64,000 nt of DNA from Aquabacterium sp. NJ1 (GTDB taxonomy: Bacteria > Pseudomonadota > Gammaproteobacteria > Burkholderiales > Burkholderiaceae_C). The stretch is from assembly GCF_000768065.1 (NCBI RefSeq), contig NZ_JRKM01000001.1:1302001-1366000 (forward strand), written 5' to 3'. Made by a program: the position numbers and the translations under genes. The notes under the pieces are model-generated. The model did not search any database, had not been told where the DNA came from, and saw only the letters and a program-made list of their open reading frames with translations. Shown here in pieces: positions 44,643 to 54,045 of this stretch (position 1 is its first letter; the number at the start of each line of letters is the position of its first letter).

Positions 44643-47045
44643 ATGCCCGCTGCCCCCATCCCGCCAGATGAAGACCTCAGACTGGCGGCATTGCGTGACC
44701 TGAAGCTGCTGGATCAGGAAGGCGACCAGGAACTCGACCGCATCACGGCGCTGGCGGCCAGCGTGCTGGACGTGCCCATCTGCGTGGTCTCCCTCGTTGA
44801 CGAAGACCGCCTCTGGTTTGCGGCCCACCATGGCACCGACGGCAACCAGTGGCCCCGCGAGCTGAGTTTCTGCGGCCATGTGGTCAACAGCAAGCGCACC
44901 GTCCTGGCCCACGACCTGCGGCTGGATGAACGCTTCTGCGACAACGACCTCGTCATCCGCCGCGTGCCACCGCTGCGCTTTTATGCCGGTGTGCCACTGC
45001 TGTTCGGCGATGGCCAGGTGGTGGGCACCCTGTGCGTGATGGACCAGCGCCCACGCCCTGATTTCGACGAGGCCAGGCTCAAGCAACTGATCCGCTTCAG
45101 CGAGATCGTGCACGACCAGATCCGCCTGCGCCAGCAGCGGCTGGCCGCCGAGCAGGCTCACACGCTGTTCTCATCGGGGCCCGTGGGCACCGTGGTGTGG
45201 GACGCGCAAATGCCGCCCCGTCCCACCTACCTGTCGGACAACCTCAAGGACATCATCGGCAAACGCCTGGCTGATGAACTGCACGACGGCCAGCCCTACA
45301 TCGACATCGTGCACCCACAGGACCAGGAGGCCGTGCGCAGCAGCCTGAGCAGCCACCACCAGGGCATGCTGCCGGTGCTGGAGATCAGCTTCCGCCTGCG
45401 CCCCTCTGCGCGCGGCATGCGCTGGGTTCACCAGGTCAACAAGGCCGATTACGACGAGGCCGGACGCCTGCAAGGCATCCGCAGCTACCTGTTCGACCTC
45501 ACGCGCCAGAAGCACCTGGAGTCCTCCATCGAGGCCACCAAGGAGCGCCTGTACCTCGCGCTTGAATCGGCCCGCATCGGCACCTGGGACGCCAACAACG
45601 AGACGCAGGAGCTCATCATCAACGCGCGCGCCGCCAGCATGCTGGGCTACCGCGAAGACGAGGTCGAGCACGACAACCAGAGCTGGATGGACATGGTTCA
45701 CCCGCATGACCGCGTCAGCACCGACCAGGCCTTGCAGAGCTACCGCAACCCCGGCATGGACGTGATCGCGCTGGAGTACCGCATCCGGCACAAGAAGGGG
45801 CATTACGTCTGGGTGCAAAGCTACGGCCGCACCGTCGAGCGTGACGACAGTGGCCGGCCCCGGCGCATCGTGGGCACCTTGCTGGACATCACCGAGAGCA
45901 AGCGCCAGGAATCCCTGCGCAACCGCCAGCGCCAGTTGCTGGACCTGCTCAACCAGGCCCAGACCAGCTTCCTGCTCAACCGCAATGTGCAGGACGCCTG
46001 CGAGGCCTTGTTCGAGCCGCTGCTGCGCATCAGCGAAAGCGCGTTTGGCTTCATCGGCATCGTGCAGCACAACGACAAGGGCCAGCCTTACCTGATGGTG
46101 CCCACCATCTCGGACCTGGACTGGCGCCACGGCAAGGTGCGCAATGGCCATTACGAGCGCCGCCCTGAAGGCCTGCAGTTCCACCGGCTCGACAACCTGT
46201 TCGGCCACGTGGTGACGCACAACCAGATCGTGCTGACCAACGAACCCGGCACGCACCACGCCAGCCAGGGCACGCCCGAAGGCCACCCCACGCTGCGCAA
46301 CTTCCTGGGCATGCCCATCCGCTTTGACAACAAGGTGCTGGGCATGATCGCGCTGGGCAACCGCCCCGATGGTTTTGACGAGCAGATGGTGCAGTTGCTG
46401 GAGCCGCTGGTGGTGACGCTGGGCACCTTGTTCCATGCGCGCGACCAGGAGAACGCCCGCGTGACCGCCGAGCAGGAGCTGCTGCGCCTGGCCACGCGCG
46501 ATGCGCTGACCGGCCTGGCCAACCGCCGCCACTTCTTCGACATCGCCGAGACCAGCCTGACCCAGACACGCCGCTACGGCACGCCCATGACCGTGGCCCT
46601 GCTGGACCTGGACCACTTCAAGCACATCAACGACACGCACGGCCACGCGGCCGGTGATGCCGTGCTCAACGCCTTTGCCGACGTGCTGCGTGAATCCCTG
46701 CGCGACACCGACACGCCCGCACGCGTGGGCGGCGAAGAGTTCGCCGTGCTGTTGACCAACACGCCCTTGAGCGAGGCGCTGATCGCGCTGGAGCGCATCC
46801 GCCACACGCTGGACGAAACACCGATCCAGGTAGGCGACCGCACCGTGTACGCCACCGTGTCGATCGGCGCAGTGCAGTGGAACGCCAATCACGTGGATGT
46901 GGACGGCATGCTGGCCCATGCCGACGCCGCGCTGTACGCGGCCAAGCGCCATGGCCGCAACCGCGTACAGCTCTATCATGCGGAGCTGATGCAGATGGAA
47001 GCCACGGCCGACGCGCCCTTGCGCGCGGCCAACGACGCGGCCTGA
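44643..47045 (+). CDS. Soluble diguanylate cyclase with GAF-PAS-PAS-GAF sensors
   Basis: The 800-residue protein makes cyclic di-GMP from GTP. Domains in order: GAF (about 20-160, LDVPICVVSLVDEDRLWF, VCGTLCVMD-type end), two PAS/PAC domains (about 175-290 and 300-425, each ending in a PAC-like segment such as IVGTLLDITESK), a second GAF (about 430-620) and GGDEF (about 625-790). The active site is GGEEF (696-700) and the inhibitory I-site RxxD (RDTD) lies five residues before it, so activity and product inhibition are expected. No membrane segment is seen. GGAG stands 7 bases before the ATG. Confidence 0.93.
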   Translation: MPAAPIPPDEDLRLAALRDLKLLDQEGDQELDRITALAASVLDVPICVVSLVDEDRLWFAAHHGTDGNQWPRELSFCGHVVNSKRTVLAHDLRLDERFCDNDLVIRRVPPLRFYAGVPLLFGDGQVVGTLCVMDQRPRPDFDEARLKQLIRFSEIVHDQIRLRQQRLAAEQAHTLFSSGPVGTVVWDAQMPPRPTYLSDNLKDIIGKRLADELHDGQPYIDIVHPQDQEAVRSSLSSHHQGMLPVLEISFRLRPSARGMRWVHQVNKADYDEAGRLQGIRSYLFDLTRQKHLESSIEATKERLYLALESARIGTWDANNETQELIINARAASMLGYREDEVEHDNQSWMDMVHPHDRVSTDQALQSYRNPGMDVIALEYRIRHKKGHYVWVQSYGRTVERDDSGRPRRIVGTLLDITESKRQESLRNRQRQLLDLLNQAQTSFLLNRNVQDACEALFEPLLRISESAFGFIGIVQHNDKGQPYLMVPTISDLDWRHGKVRNGHYERRPEGLQFHRLDNLFGHVVTHNQIVLTNEPGTHHASQGTPEGHPTLRNFLGMPIRFDNKVLGMIALGNRPDGFDEQMVQLLEPLVVTLGTLFHARDQENARVTAEQELLRLATRDALTGLANRRHFFDIAETSLTQTRRYGTPMTVALLDLDHFKHINDTHGHAAGDAVLNAFADVLRESLRDTDTPARVGGEEFAVLLTNTPLSEALIALERIRHTLDETPIQVGDRTVYATVSIGAVQWNANHVDVDGMLAHADAALYAAKRHGRNRVQLYHAELMQMEATADAPLRAANDAA

Positions 47046-47127
47046 TCTGCCTCGCCGTTGCGGATGCCGCGCCTTGCTGCATCCGCCCCGAAACGACGCG
47101 ACGCGTCTCTTCCAGGGGCACCTGATC

Positions 47128-48672
47128 ATGAACCTGTTCACGGCCTTGCGCGCCGCGTGGCCCGCCACGCAGACCGACACCGCCATCCTCACCGACATCG
47201 GCCTGGCCTACACCTGGCAGGATCTGGACCGCGCCACGGCCATGCTGGCCAACCTGCTGGGCAGCCTCAAGCTGCATGGTACGGACGGCCGCCCACCGGT
47301 GGTCGCCGCGCACGTGGACAAATCGGTCGAGGCCCTGATGCTGTATCTGGCCACGCTGCGTGCCGGCTGCGCCTTCCTGCCACTGAACCCGGCCTACCGG
47401 GCAGATGAGCTGAACTACTTCGTCAACGATGCGCGCCCGGCCGTGCTGGTGTGCCGCCCGGCCGACCAGGAATGGGTGATCCCGCTGGCGGCACACGGCC
47501 ATGTCGAACACCTGTTCACGCTGGGCGCCGACCGAACAGGCAGCCTGCTGGCGCATGCCGCGCATCAGGATGACCAGCACGAGCCGGCCACACGACAAGC
47601 GGGCGACCTGGCTGCCATCCTCTACACCTCGGGCACCACCGGCCGCAGCAAGGGCGCCATGCTCAGCCACCACAATCTGTGGAGCAACGCCCGCACCCTG
47701 CTGAGCCTGTGGGACTGGCGCCAGGACGATTGCCTGCTGCACGCCCTGCCCATCTTCCACATCCATGGCCTGTTCGTGGCCTGCCACTGCGCCTTGCTGT
47801 CAGGTACGCCCATGCGCTGGCTTGGCGCGTTCGACCCGGCCAGCGTGCTGCGCGAGATCACGGCCACGCAAGGGCCTCGCGCCAGCATCTTCATGGGCGT
47901 GCCCACCATGTATGTGCGCCTGCTGCACGATGCTGGCCTGACGTCGCAAGCCACGCAGCACATGCGCCTGTTTGTCAGCGGCTCGGCGCCCATGCTCACG
48001 GCCACGCACGAGGCTTTTGCGCAGCGCACCGGCCAGACCATCCTGGAACGTTATGGCATGAGTGAAACCGGCATGCTGTGCTCCAACCCCTGTCGCACCA
48101 GCGAAGGCCCACGCGTGCCCGGCAGCGTGGGCCGCCCGCTGCCCGGCGTGGGCCTGCGCATCGTTGACGAAGACGGCGAGGTGTTGCCTGCACAGGCCAT
48201 CGGCCAGGTCGAGGTCCAGGGCGCCAACGTGTTTGGCGGCTACCTGGGCATGCCGGACAAGACCGCCGAGGCCTTCACGCCAGATGGCTGGTTCCGCACC
48301 GGCGACGTCGGCCACATCGATGGACACGGTTATGTGCACCTCTCCGGCCGCGCCAAGGACCTCATCATCACCGGCGGCTTCAACGTCTACCCGGCCGAGG
48401 TCGAAGCGCTCATCGACAAGCAGCCCGGCGTGGTCGAGTCTGCCGTGATCGGCGTGCCGCACCCGGACTTTGGCGAAGGGGTGGTGGCGGTCATCGTGGC
48501 CGCACCGGGCCAGCTCCTGCAAGAATCCGAACTCATCACGAATCTGAAGGACACGATCGCCGGCTTCAAGGTGCCCAAGCGCATCTTCACGGTGCCCGAT
48601 CTGCCACGCAATGCCATGGGCAAGGTGCAAAAGAACCTGCTGCGGCAAAGCTTTCAGCACACCTTCCAGTAA
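47128..48672 (+). CDS. Malonyl-CoA synthetase (MatB)-like acyl-CoA ligase
   Basis: The 514-residue AMP-forming ligase has P-loop YTSGTTGRSKGAMLSHHN, LPIFHIHGLFVACHCAL, the MatB-like GSAPMLTATHEAF and ERYGMSETGM, WFRTGDVGHIDGHGY, ITGGFNVYPAEVE and NAMGKVQKNLLRQ. These segments match malonyl-CoA/methylmalonyl-CoA synthetases best, but related ligases cannot be excluded. ATG 47128 has AGGGG about 10 bases upstream. A class II aldolase-like gene follows after 27 bases, so the two may act in the same small-acid pathway. Confidence 0.85.
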   Translation: MNLFTALRAAWPATQTDTAILTDIGLAYTWQDLDRATAMLANLLGSLKLHGTDGRPPVVAAHVDKSVEALMLYLATLRAGCAFLPLNPAYRADELNYFVNDARPAVLVCRPADQEWVIPLAAHGHVEHLFTLGADRTGSLLAHAAHQDDQHEPATRQAGDLAAILYTSGTTGRSKGAMLSHHNLWSNARTLLSLWDWRQDDCLLHALPIFHIHGLFVACHCALLSGTPMRWLGAFDPASVLREITATQGPRASIFMGVPTMYVRLLHDAGLTSQATQHMRLFVSGSAPMLTATHEAFAQRTGQTILERYGMSETGMLCSNPCRTSEGPRVPGSVGRPLPGVGLRIVDEDGEVLPAQAIGQVEVQGANVFGGYLGMPDKTAEAFTPDGWFRTGDVGHIDGHGYVHLSGRAKDLIITGGFNVYPAEVEALIDKQPGVVESAVIGVPHPDFGEGVVAVIVAAPGQLLQESELITNLKDTIAGFKVPKRIFTVPDLPRNAMGKVQKNLLRQSFQHTFQ

Positions 48673-48699
48673 GCTGCGGTTCAACCTGAGGAGACAAAC

Positions 48700-49458
48700 A
48701 TGGACATCCCATCCCTGAAGGACAAGGTCAGCCCCGAAGAATGGCAGCTGCGTGTGGACCTGGCCGCGGCCTACCGCCTGGTGGCGATGTATGGCTGGAG
48801 CGACCTGGTCTTCACCCACATCTCGGCCCGCATCCCCGGCCCCGAGCACGCCTTCCTCATCAACCCCTACGGGCTGATGTTCGATGAGATCACGGCCTCC
48901 AGCCTGGTCAAGGTCGACCAGAACTGCAACAAGCTCAGTGACTCGCCCTTCTTCGTCAACCCGGCTGGCTTCACCATCCACAGTGCCGTGCATGCCGTGC
49001 GCGAGGATGCGGGCTGCGTGCTGCACACCCACACGCGTGCCGGCGTGGGCGTGTCGGCGCAGAAGAACGGCGTGCTGCCCATCTCGCAGCAAAGCACCTT
49101 CGTGCTGGCCTCGCTGGCTTATCACGCGTACGAAGGCGTGGCCTTCCGCGAAGAAGAAAAGCCCCGCCTGCAGGCCGACCTGGGCGACAAGAACTTCCTT
49201 ATGCTGCGCAACCACGGCCTGCTGACCGTGGGCCGCACCATCGCGGACGCCTTCCTGAGCATGTACATCTTCGAGTCGACCTGCCAGATCCAGCTGGCCG
49301 CACAATCAGGCGGCGCCGAATTGACCGAGGTCAACCCGCTCATCCTGCAAGGGGTGGCCCAGGCCATGAAGGTGCAGACTGAGGGCATGGGCGGCAGCTT
49401 CGTGTGGCCGGCGCTCATCCGCAAACTCGACCGAACAGATCAAAGCTACAAGACATGA
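48700..49458 (+). CDS. Class II aldolase/adducin family protein
   Basis: The 252-residue protein has the zinc-binding aldolase fold: RVDLAAAYRLVAMYGWSDLVFTHISAR, FLINPYGLMFDEITASSLVKVD, the metal histidines in GCVLHTHTRAG and the third in LMLRNHGLLTVG. This subgroup includes both sugar-phosphate aldolases and proteins without known activity. A GAGGAG precedes the ATG. It lies between the MatB-like ligase and a hypothetical gene whose ATG overlaps its stop by 4 bases. Confidence 0.9.
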   Translation: MDIPSLKDKVSPEEWQLRVDLAAAYRLVAMYGWSDLVFTHISARIPGPEHAFLINPYGLMFDEITASSLVKVDQNCNKLSDSPFFVNPAGFTIHSAVHAVREDAGCVLHTHTRAGVGVSAQKNGVLPISQQSTFVLASLAYHAYEGVAFREEEKPRLQADLGDKNFLMLRNHGLLTVGRTIADAFLSMYIFESTCQIQLAAQSGGAELTEVNPLILQGVAQAMKVQTEGMGGSFVWPALIRKLDRTDQSYKT

Positions 49459-50216
49459 AGAAGGTATGGATCGTCGGTGGCCTGGTGGCAGCTTCGCTGG
49501 CCCTGGGCACACTGATCGTAATCGGGCATGACCTGCTCACCCCGCCCGATGCCCCGCCAGCCAAGGCCAGGTCTTCCGGCCTGCCGTGGCAAGTCGACAG
49601 CCTGCCAGGTGGCGCCAGCAAGGTCATGGGCCTGACGCTGGCCCCCTCAGGTTCAGCACCGGGCTCAACGCAGGTGGCCAGCACCCTGGCCGATGCGCAA
49701 GAGCAATGGGGCCAGGCCATGCAGATCGCCATCATCGCTGCACCGGGTGAAGACGGCCTGCTGGAAGCCTTCGTGGACCCGGCGTCGGCGGGCTTCATCA
49801 CTGGCAAGGCCGTGATCACCGCTCAGCTGAGCCGCGCCGAGATCCGCGCCATGCGCGAGCGCGCGATCAAGTCCGAGTTCATGGAAAGCACGACGCGCAA
49901 GTACACCTTGACGCCGGCCGATCTGCAGACCGCCTTGAAGGCACCCATCACGGCACTGAGCTTCATCCCTCAGGCCAATCTGGATGCTGACACGGTGATG
50001 GCCCGCTTTGGCGCGCCCGCCGAGCGTGTGCGCAGCAACGGGCACCTGGAGCACTTCCTCTACCCGGCCAAAGGCCTGGATCTGGCGCTCGACAGCGAAG
50101 GCAAGGAGCTGCTGCAGTACGTGGCGCCCGCCGAGTTCGACAAGTTGCGGCGCCCCTTGATGAAACCGGCAGTGGGCGCTGCCAGTGCGGCGCTTACTTC
50201 AGCTTCCCAGCCTTGA
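49455..50216 (+). CDS. Hypothetical single-pass membrane or exported protein
   Basis: The product of about 253 residues starts MKKVWIVGGLVAASLALGTLIV, a signal anchor, followed by a Pro/Ala-rich linker and a soluble domain (LPWQVDSLPGGASKVMGLTLAPSGS). A conserved-looking segment RYxxxxADLQTALKAP and FIPQANLDADTVMARFGAPAERV follow. The family is not recognised. The ATG overlaps the aldolase stop (ATGA), so it is translationally coupled to it. It converges with the acyltransferase gene; the two overlap by about 20 bases at their ends. Confidence 0.75.
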   Translation: MKKVWIVGGLVAASLALGTLIVIGHDLLTPPDAPPAKARSSGLPWQVDSLPGGASKVMGLTLAPSGSAPGSTQVASTLADAQEQWGQAMQIAIIAAPGEDGLLEAFVDPASAGFITGKAVITAQLSRAEIRAMRERAIKSEFMESTTRKYTLTPADLQTALKAPITALSFIPQANLDADTVMARFGAPAERVRSNGHLEHFLYPAKGLDLALDSEGKELLQYVAPAEFDKLRRPLMKPAVGAASAALTSASQP

Positions 50217-51099
50217 AGTCCGCTGTCAGGCGGTCGATCTCCTGATCCTTGACCTGCCACAGATCGTTGATCCACTGCTGCAGGTGGGCGCGTGAAGGCG
50301 GGTCACCGTTCTCATTGACCAGCACGTCCTTGGGGATGGGCACCGAGCGCACCGACACGATCACGTCTTCGATGTTGCCGGTCAGCAGGTCCACGAAGGT
50401 GGGCACGCCCTTGGGGTACACGATGGTCACGTCCACCATGCAGTTGAACAGCTCGCCCATGGTTTCCAGCGCCATGCCCACGCCACCGGTCTTGGCCTTG
50501 AGCAGGTGCTTGTAGGGCGTCTTCTGCTCCTTGGCCTTGGCCGCGGTGTAGCGCGTGCCTTCCATGAAGCTGATCACCGAGGTCGGGATCACCTTGTACT
50601 TCTCGCACGCCTTGCGCGCGGTCTCCAGGTCCTTCTTGGCGCTGGCACCGCCGCGGCGCTTCATGAAGGGAAAGTCCAGCGCCCACCAGGCCAGGCCCAT
50701 CAGGGGCACATAGATCAGCTCATGCTTGATGAAGAACTTCAGCAGCGGGATCTTGCGGTTGAACACCTTCTGCAGCACCAGGATGTCCACCCAGCTCTGG
50801 TGGTTGCTGCTCACCAGGTACCAGCCCTTGTACTTGAACTGGGTGTCGCCCTGCACATGCCAGCGCGTGCGGCCCACCGCAGCCATCCACATGCTGTTGA
50901 CGGCGATCCATGTTTCGGCGATGTTGGCCAGGATGAAATCCACCACCAGCCGCACAAAGCGAAATGGCAGCACCAGCTTGACCAAGGCCAAGGGGAAGAC
51001 CAGGGAGAAAGCCACCACGATGTTGACGGTCAGCACGACGCTGGCCAGCACACCCTTGATGAAGGACACGATCCGATGAAACATGGCAAAAGGGGCCAC
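50194..51099 (-). CDS. 1-acyl-glycerol-3-phosphate acyltransferase-like protein (YihG type)
   Basis: The protein of about 300 residues has an N-terminal membrane region and the PlsC-type acyltransferase motifs NHQSWVDILVL (His-X4-Asp catalytic motif), FPFMKRRGG and ISFMEGTRYT. VYPKGVPTFVDLLTGN is the later conserved block. It resembles E. coli YihG/YihG-like lysophospholipid acyltransferases and probably acts on membrane lipids. The start is ambiguous: a GTG at 51099 lies too near an AGGGG, and ATG 51084 (MFHRIVSF) has none nearby. Confidence 0.88.
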   Translation of the reverse strand: MAPFAMFHRIVSFIKGVLASVVLTVNIVVAFSLVFPLALVKLVLPFRFVRLVVDFILANIAETWIAVNSMWMAAVGRTRWHVQGDTQFKYKGWYLVSSNHQSWVDILVLQKVFNRKIPLLKFFIKHELIYVPLMGLAWWALDFPFMKRRGGASAKKDLETARKACEKYKVIPTSVISFMEGTRYTAAKAKEQKTPYKHLLKAKTGGVGMALETMGELFNCMVDVTIVYPKGVPTFVDLLTGNIEDVIVSVRSVPIPKDVLVNENGDPPSRAHLQQWINDLWQVKDQEIDRLTADFKAGKLK

Positions 51100-51221
51100 A
51101 ACCCCTGAAAAAAGCGACAGGTGGCGATTATGTGCACAGATGTACAGAAATCACCCAATCATCAAACTGACACGGCAGCGTGGCAGCTTATTTCGTTTGC
51201 ATTCACGTTCTCCAGCCCACC

Positions 51222-52139
51222 ATGACCCAACCCACCGCCCCCATCGACCAGGACCTGCTGCGCCGCCTGCAGGACGACGTGATCGACAGCTACGACGAAG
51301 AGCTGGAAATGGAAATCGACGACCGCCTGCTGGCCGGCGAAACACTGGGGCTGAGCCCCGAGGCGCGCGAGACCCGCCGCATGTACTTTCGCGAGCTGTT
51401 CCGTCTGCAGGGCGAGCTGGTCAAGCTGCAAGACTGGGTGGTGCACACCGGCGAGCGCGTGGTGGTGCTGTTCGAGGGGCGCGATGCCGCCGGCAAGGGT
51501 GGCGCCATCAAGCGCATCACCCAGCGCCTCAACCCCCGCGTGTGCCGCGTGGCCGCCCTGCCCGCCCCCAATGACCGCGAAAAGACCCAGTGGTACTTCC
51601 AGCGATATGTGGCCCACCTGCCCGCCGCCGGCGAAATCGTGCTGTTCGACCGCAGCTGGTACAACCGCGCCGGCGTCGAGCGCGTCATGGGCTTTTGCAG
51701 CGACGACGAGCTCGAAGAGTTCTTCCGCTCCGTGCCCGAATTCGAGAAGATGCTGGTGCGCAGCGGCATCCGCATCTTCAAGTACTGGTTCTCCGTGTCG
51801 GACGACGAACAGGAAGCGCGCTTCCTGGCCCGCATCCAGGACCCGCTCAAGCAGTGGAAGCTCAGCCCCATGGACCTGGAAAGCCGCCGCCGCTGGGAGG
51901 ACTACACCCGCGCCAAGGAGGTGATGCTGGAGCGCACCCACATCCCCGAGGCACCCTGGTGGGTCGTGCAGGCCGTGGACAAGAAGCGCTCGCGCCTCAA
52001 CTGCATCCACCACTTGCTGCAGCAGATGCCGTATCACGAAATCGAACATGCCCCGGTGGCCTTGCCACCTCGCCAGCGTCGCGAGGACTACATCCGCCAG
52101 CCCGTTCCCCACAACATGATCATCCCCGAGATTTACTGA
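51222..52139 (+). CDS. ppk2: Polyphosphate kinase 2
   Basis: PPK2 transfers phosphate between polyphosphate and nucleotides. The 305-residue single-domain protein shows Walker A FEGRDAAGKGGAIKR, LPAPNDREKTQWYFQRYVAHLP, Walker B IVLFDRSWYNRAGVERVMGF, the lid region and a C-terminal EAPWWVVQAVDKKRSRLNCI. The size and YNRAGVERVMGF fit the short, one-domain class. The ATG is chosen from the family N terminus (DQDLLRRLQDDVIDSYDEELE); upstream frame is noncoding. The acyltransferase gene is divergent, with about 120 bases between. Confidence 0.95.
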   Translation: MTQPTAPIDQDLLRRLQDDVIDSYDEELEMEIDDRLLAGETLGLSPEARETRRMYFRELFRLQGELVKLQDWVVHTGERVVVLFEGRDAAGKGGAIKRITQRLNPRVCRVAALPAPNDREKTQWYFQRYVAHLPAAGEIVLFDRSWYNRAGVERVMGFCSDDELEEFFRSVPEFEKMLVRSGIRIFKYWFSVSDDEQEARFLARIQDPLKQWKLSPMDLESRRRWEDYTRAKEVMLERTHIPEAPWWVVQAVDKKRSRLNCIHHLLQQMPYHEIEHAPVALPPRQRREDYIRQPVPHNMIIPEIY

Positions 52140-52194
52140 AACACGGTACGCTTGAGCGTTTGTGGGCGCCTTGCGCCCTTGCGGAGCCCCTGCC

Positions 52195-54045
52195 GTGCTG
52201 AGCTGGTTTGAGAGACTGATCGACCCCTACCCCGAAACACCCCCTGCGGTGCCGCCCACGGGCTTCCTGGCCTTTGTGTGGGCAGGCTCGCATGGCATGC
52301 GCCGCTTCATCCTGGGGATGACCACGCTCACCGCCATGATTGGCGCGTTCGAGGCGCTGCTGTTCAACATGCTGGGCAGCATCGTGGACTGGCTCAGCAA
52401 GGTGCCGCCCGCCCAGTTGTGGACGCAATCGCGCGACAAGCTGCTCCTGCTGGCCGTCATCCTGCTGCTCAGCCCGTTGGCCGTCTTGCTGCAGACGCTG
52501 CTCAAGCACCAGACACTGGCGGGCAACTTCCCCATGAAGCTGCGCTGGAACTTCCACCGCCTCATGCTAGGCCAGAGCATGGGCTTTTATCAGGACGAGT
52601 TCGCCGGGCGCGTGGCCACCAAGGTCATGCAGACCGCCCTGGCTGTGCGCGACACCTGCTTCATCGTGGCCGACATCCTGGTGTTCGTGGGTATCTACTT
52701 CATCACGATGACGGCCGTGGTGGGCACCTTCGACCTGTGGCTGATCACGCCCTTCCTGGGCTGGCTGGCCCTGTATGTGTGCTCGGTGAGCTTCTTCGTG
52801 CCGCGCCTGGGCCGCCGAGCCAAGGCCCAGGCCGATGCCCGCTCCATGATGACGGGCCGCATCACCGATGCCTACACCAACATCGCCACGGTCAAGCTGT
52901 TCTCGCACACCAACCGCGAGGCCCACTACGCCCGCTCGGCCATGAAGGACTTCATGCAGACCGTGCACGGGCAGATGCGCCTGGTCAGTGGCTTCGAAGT
53001 GGTCAACCACAGCTTGAGCATGCTCTTGATCCTGTCCACGGCCGGGCTGTCTCTGTGGTTGTGGAGCCAGGGGCACGTGGGCATCGGTGCAGTCGCGGCG
53101 GCCACGGCCATGGCCCTGCGGCTCAATGGCATCTCGCACTGGATGATGTGGGAAGTGGCCATGCTGTTCGAGCACATCGGCACCATCCAGGACGGCATCA
53201 ACACGCTGGCGCGCCCGCACAAGGTCGAAGATGCCCCGCAGGCCAGGCCACTGAAGGTGCAGCAAGGCGACATCCGCTTCCAGAACGTGCACTTCGCCTA
53301 TGGCGGCGAGCGCACCGTGATCGATGGCCTGAACCTGCACATCAAGCCCGGCGAGAAGATCGGCCTGGTGGGCCGCTCCGGCGCGGGCAAATCCACCATC
53401 GTCAACCTGCTTCTGCGCTTTTATGACGTCGAAGGCGGCCAGGTGCTGATCGATGGCCAGGACATCGGCCTGGTCACGCAAGACAGCCTGCGCGCGCAGA
53501 TCGGCATGGTCACGCAGGACACCTCCCTGCTGCACCGCTCGGTGCGCGACAACATCCTCTACGGCAGGCCCGATGCCACCGAGCAGGACATGGTGCAAGC
53601 GGCCATCAAGGCCGAGGCGCATGACTTCATCCAGACCTTGAGCGACCCCAAGGGGCGCACCGCCTATGACGCCCATGTGGGTGAACGCGGCGTGAAGCTC
53701 TCAGGTGGCCAGCGCCAGCGCATCGCCATTGCGCGCGTGATGCTCAAGGACGCCCCCATCCTGTTGCTGGACGAGGCCACCAGCGCGCTGGACTCCGAGG
53801 TGGAGGCCGCCATCCAGGCCAGCCTGTACCGCTTGATGGAGGGCAAGACGGTGGTGGCCATTGCACACCGCCTGTCCACCATCGCGGCCATGGACCGCCT
53901 CATCGTGCTGGACCACGGCCGCATCGTTGAAGAGGGCGACCACGCCGCGCTGCTGGCCAAAGGCGGTCTGTACGCACGCCTGTGGGCACATCAAAGCGGT
54001 GGCTTCCTGGGTGAAGAAGCCGAGGACGATCAGGCCGCGGCCTGA
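52195..54045 (+). CDS. ABC-type exporter, fused permease and ATPase
   Basis: The 616-residue half-transporter has an N-terminal membrane domain with about six helices (residues 15-330) and an ATPase domain with Walker A GRSGAGKST, signature [15 protein letters not shown], Walker [15 protein letters not shown] and IAHRLSTIAAMDR. The long cytoplasmic loops and order match lipid/multidrug exporters of the MsbA/AarD type, but the substrate is unknown. GTG 52195 is preferred, with GCGGAG 8 bases upstream; the 11 extra codons of the open frame are not conserved-looking. Its stop overlaps the MerR gene's end by 16 bases. Confidence 0.92.
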   Translation: MLSWFERLIDPYPETPPAVPPTGFLAFVWAGSHGMRRFILGMTTLTAMIGAFEALLFNMLGSIVDWLSKVPPAQLWTQSRDKLLLLAVILLLSPLAVLLQTLLKHQTLAGNFPMKLRWNFHRLMLGQSMGFYQDEFAGRVATKVMQTALAVRDTCFIVADILVFVGIYFITMTAVVGTFDLWLITPFLGWLALYVCSVSFFVPRLGRRAKAQADARSMMTGRITDAYTNIATVKLFSHTNREAHYARSAMKDFMQTVHGQMRLVSGFEVVNHSLSMLLILSTAGLSLWLWSQGHVGIGAVAAATAMALRLNGISHWMMWEVAMLFEHIGTIQDGINTLARPHKVEDAPQARPLKVQQGDIRFQNVHFAYGGERTVIDGLNLHIKPGEKIGLVGRSGAGKSTIVNLLLRFYDVEGGQVLIDGQDIGLVTQDSLRAQIGMVTQDTSLLHRSVRDNILYGRPDATEQDMVQAAIKAEAHDFIQTLSDPKGRTAYDAHVGERGVKLSGGQRQRIAIARVMLKDAPILLLDEATSALDSEVEAAIQASLYRLMEGKTVVAIAHRLSTIAAMDRLIVLDHGRIVEEGDHAALLAKGGLYARLWAHQSGGFLGEEAEDDQAAA

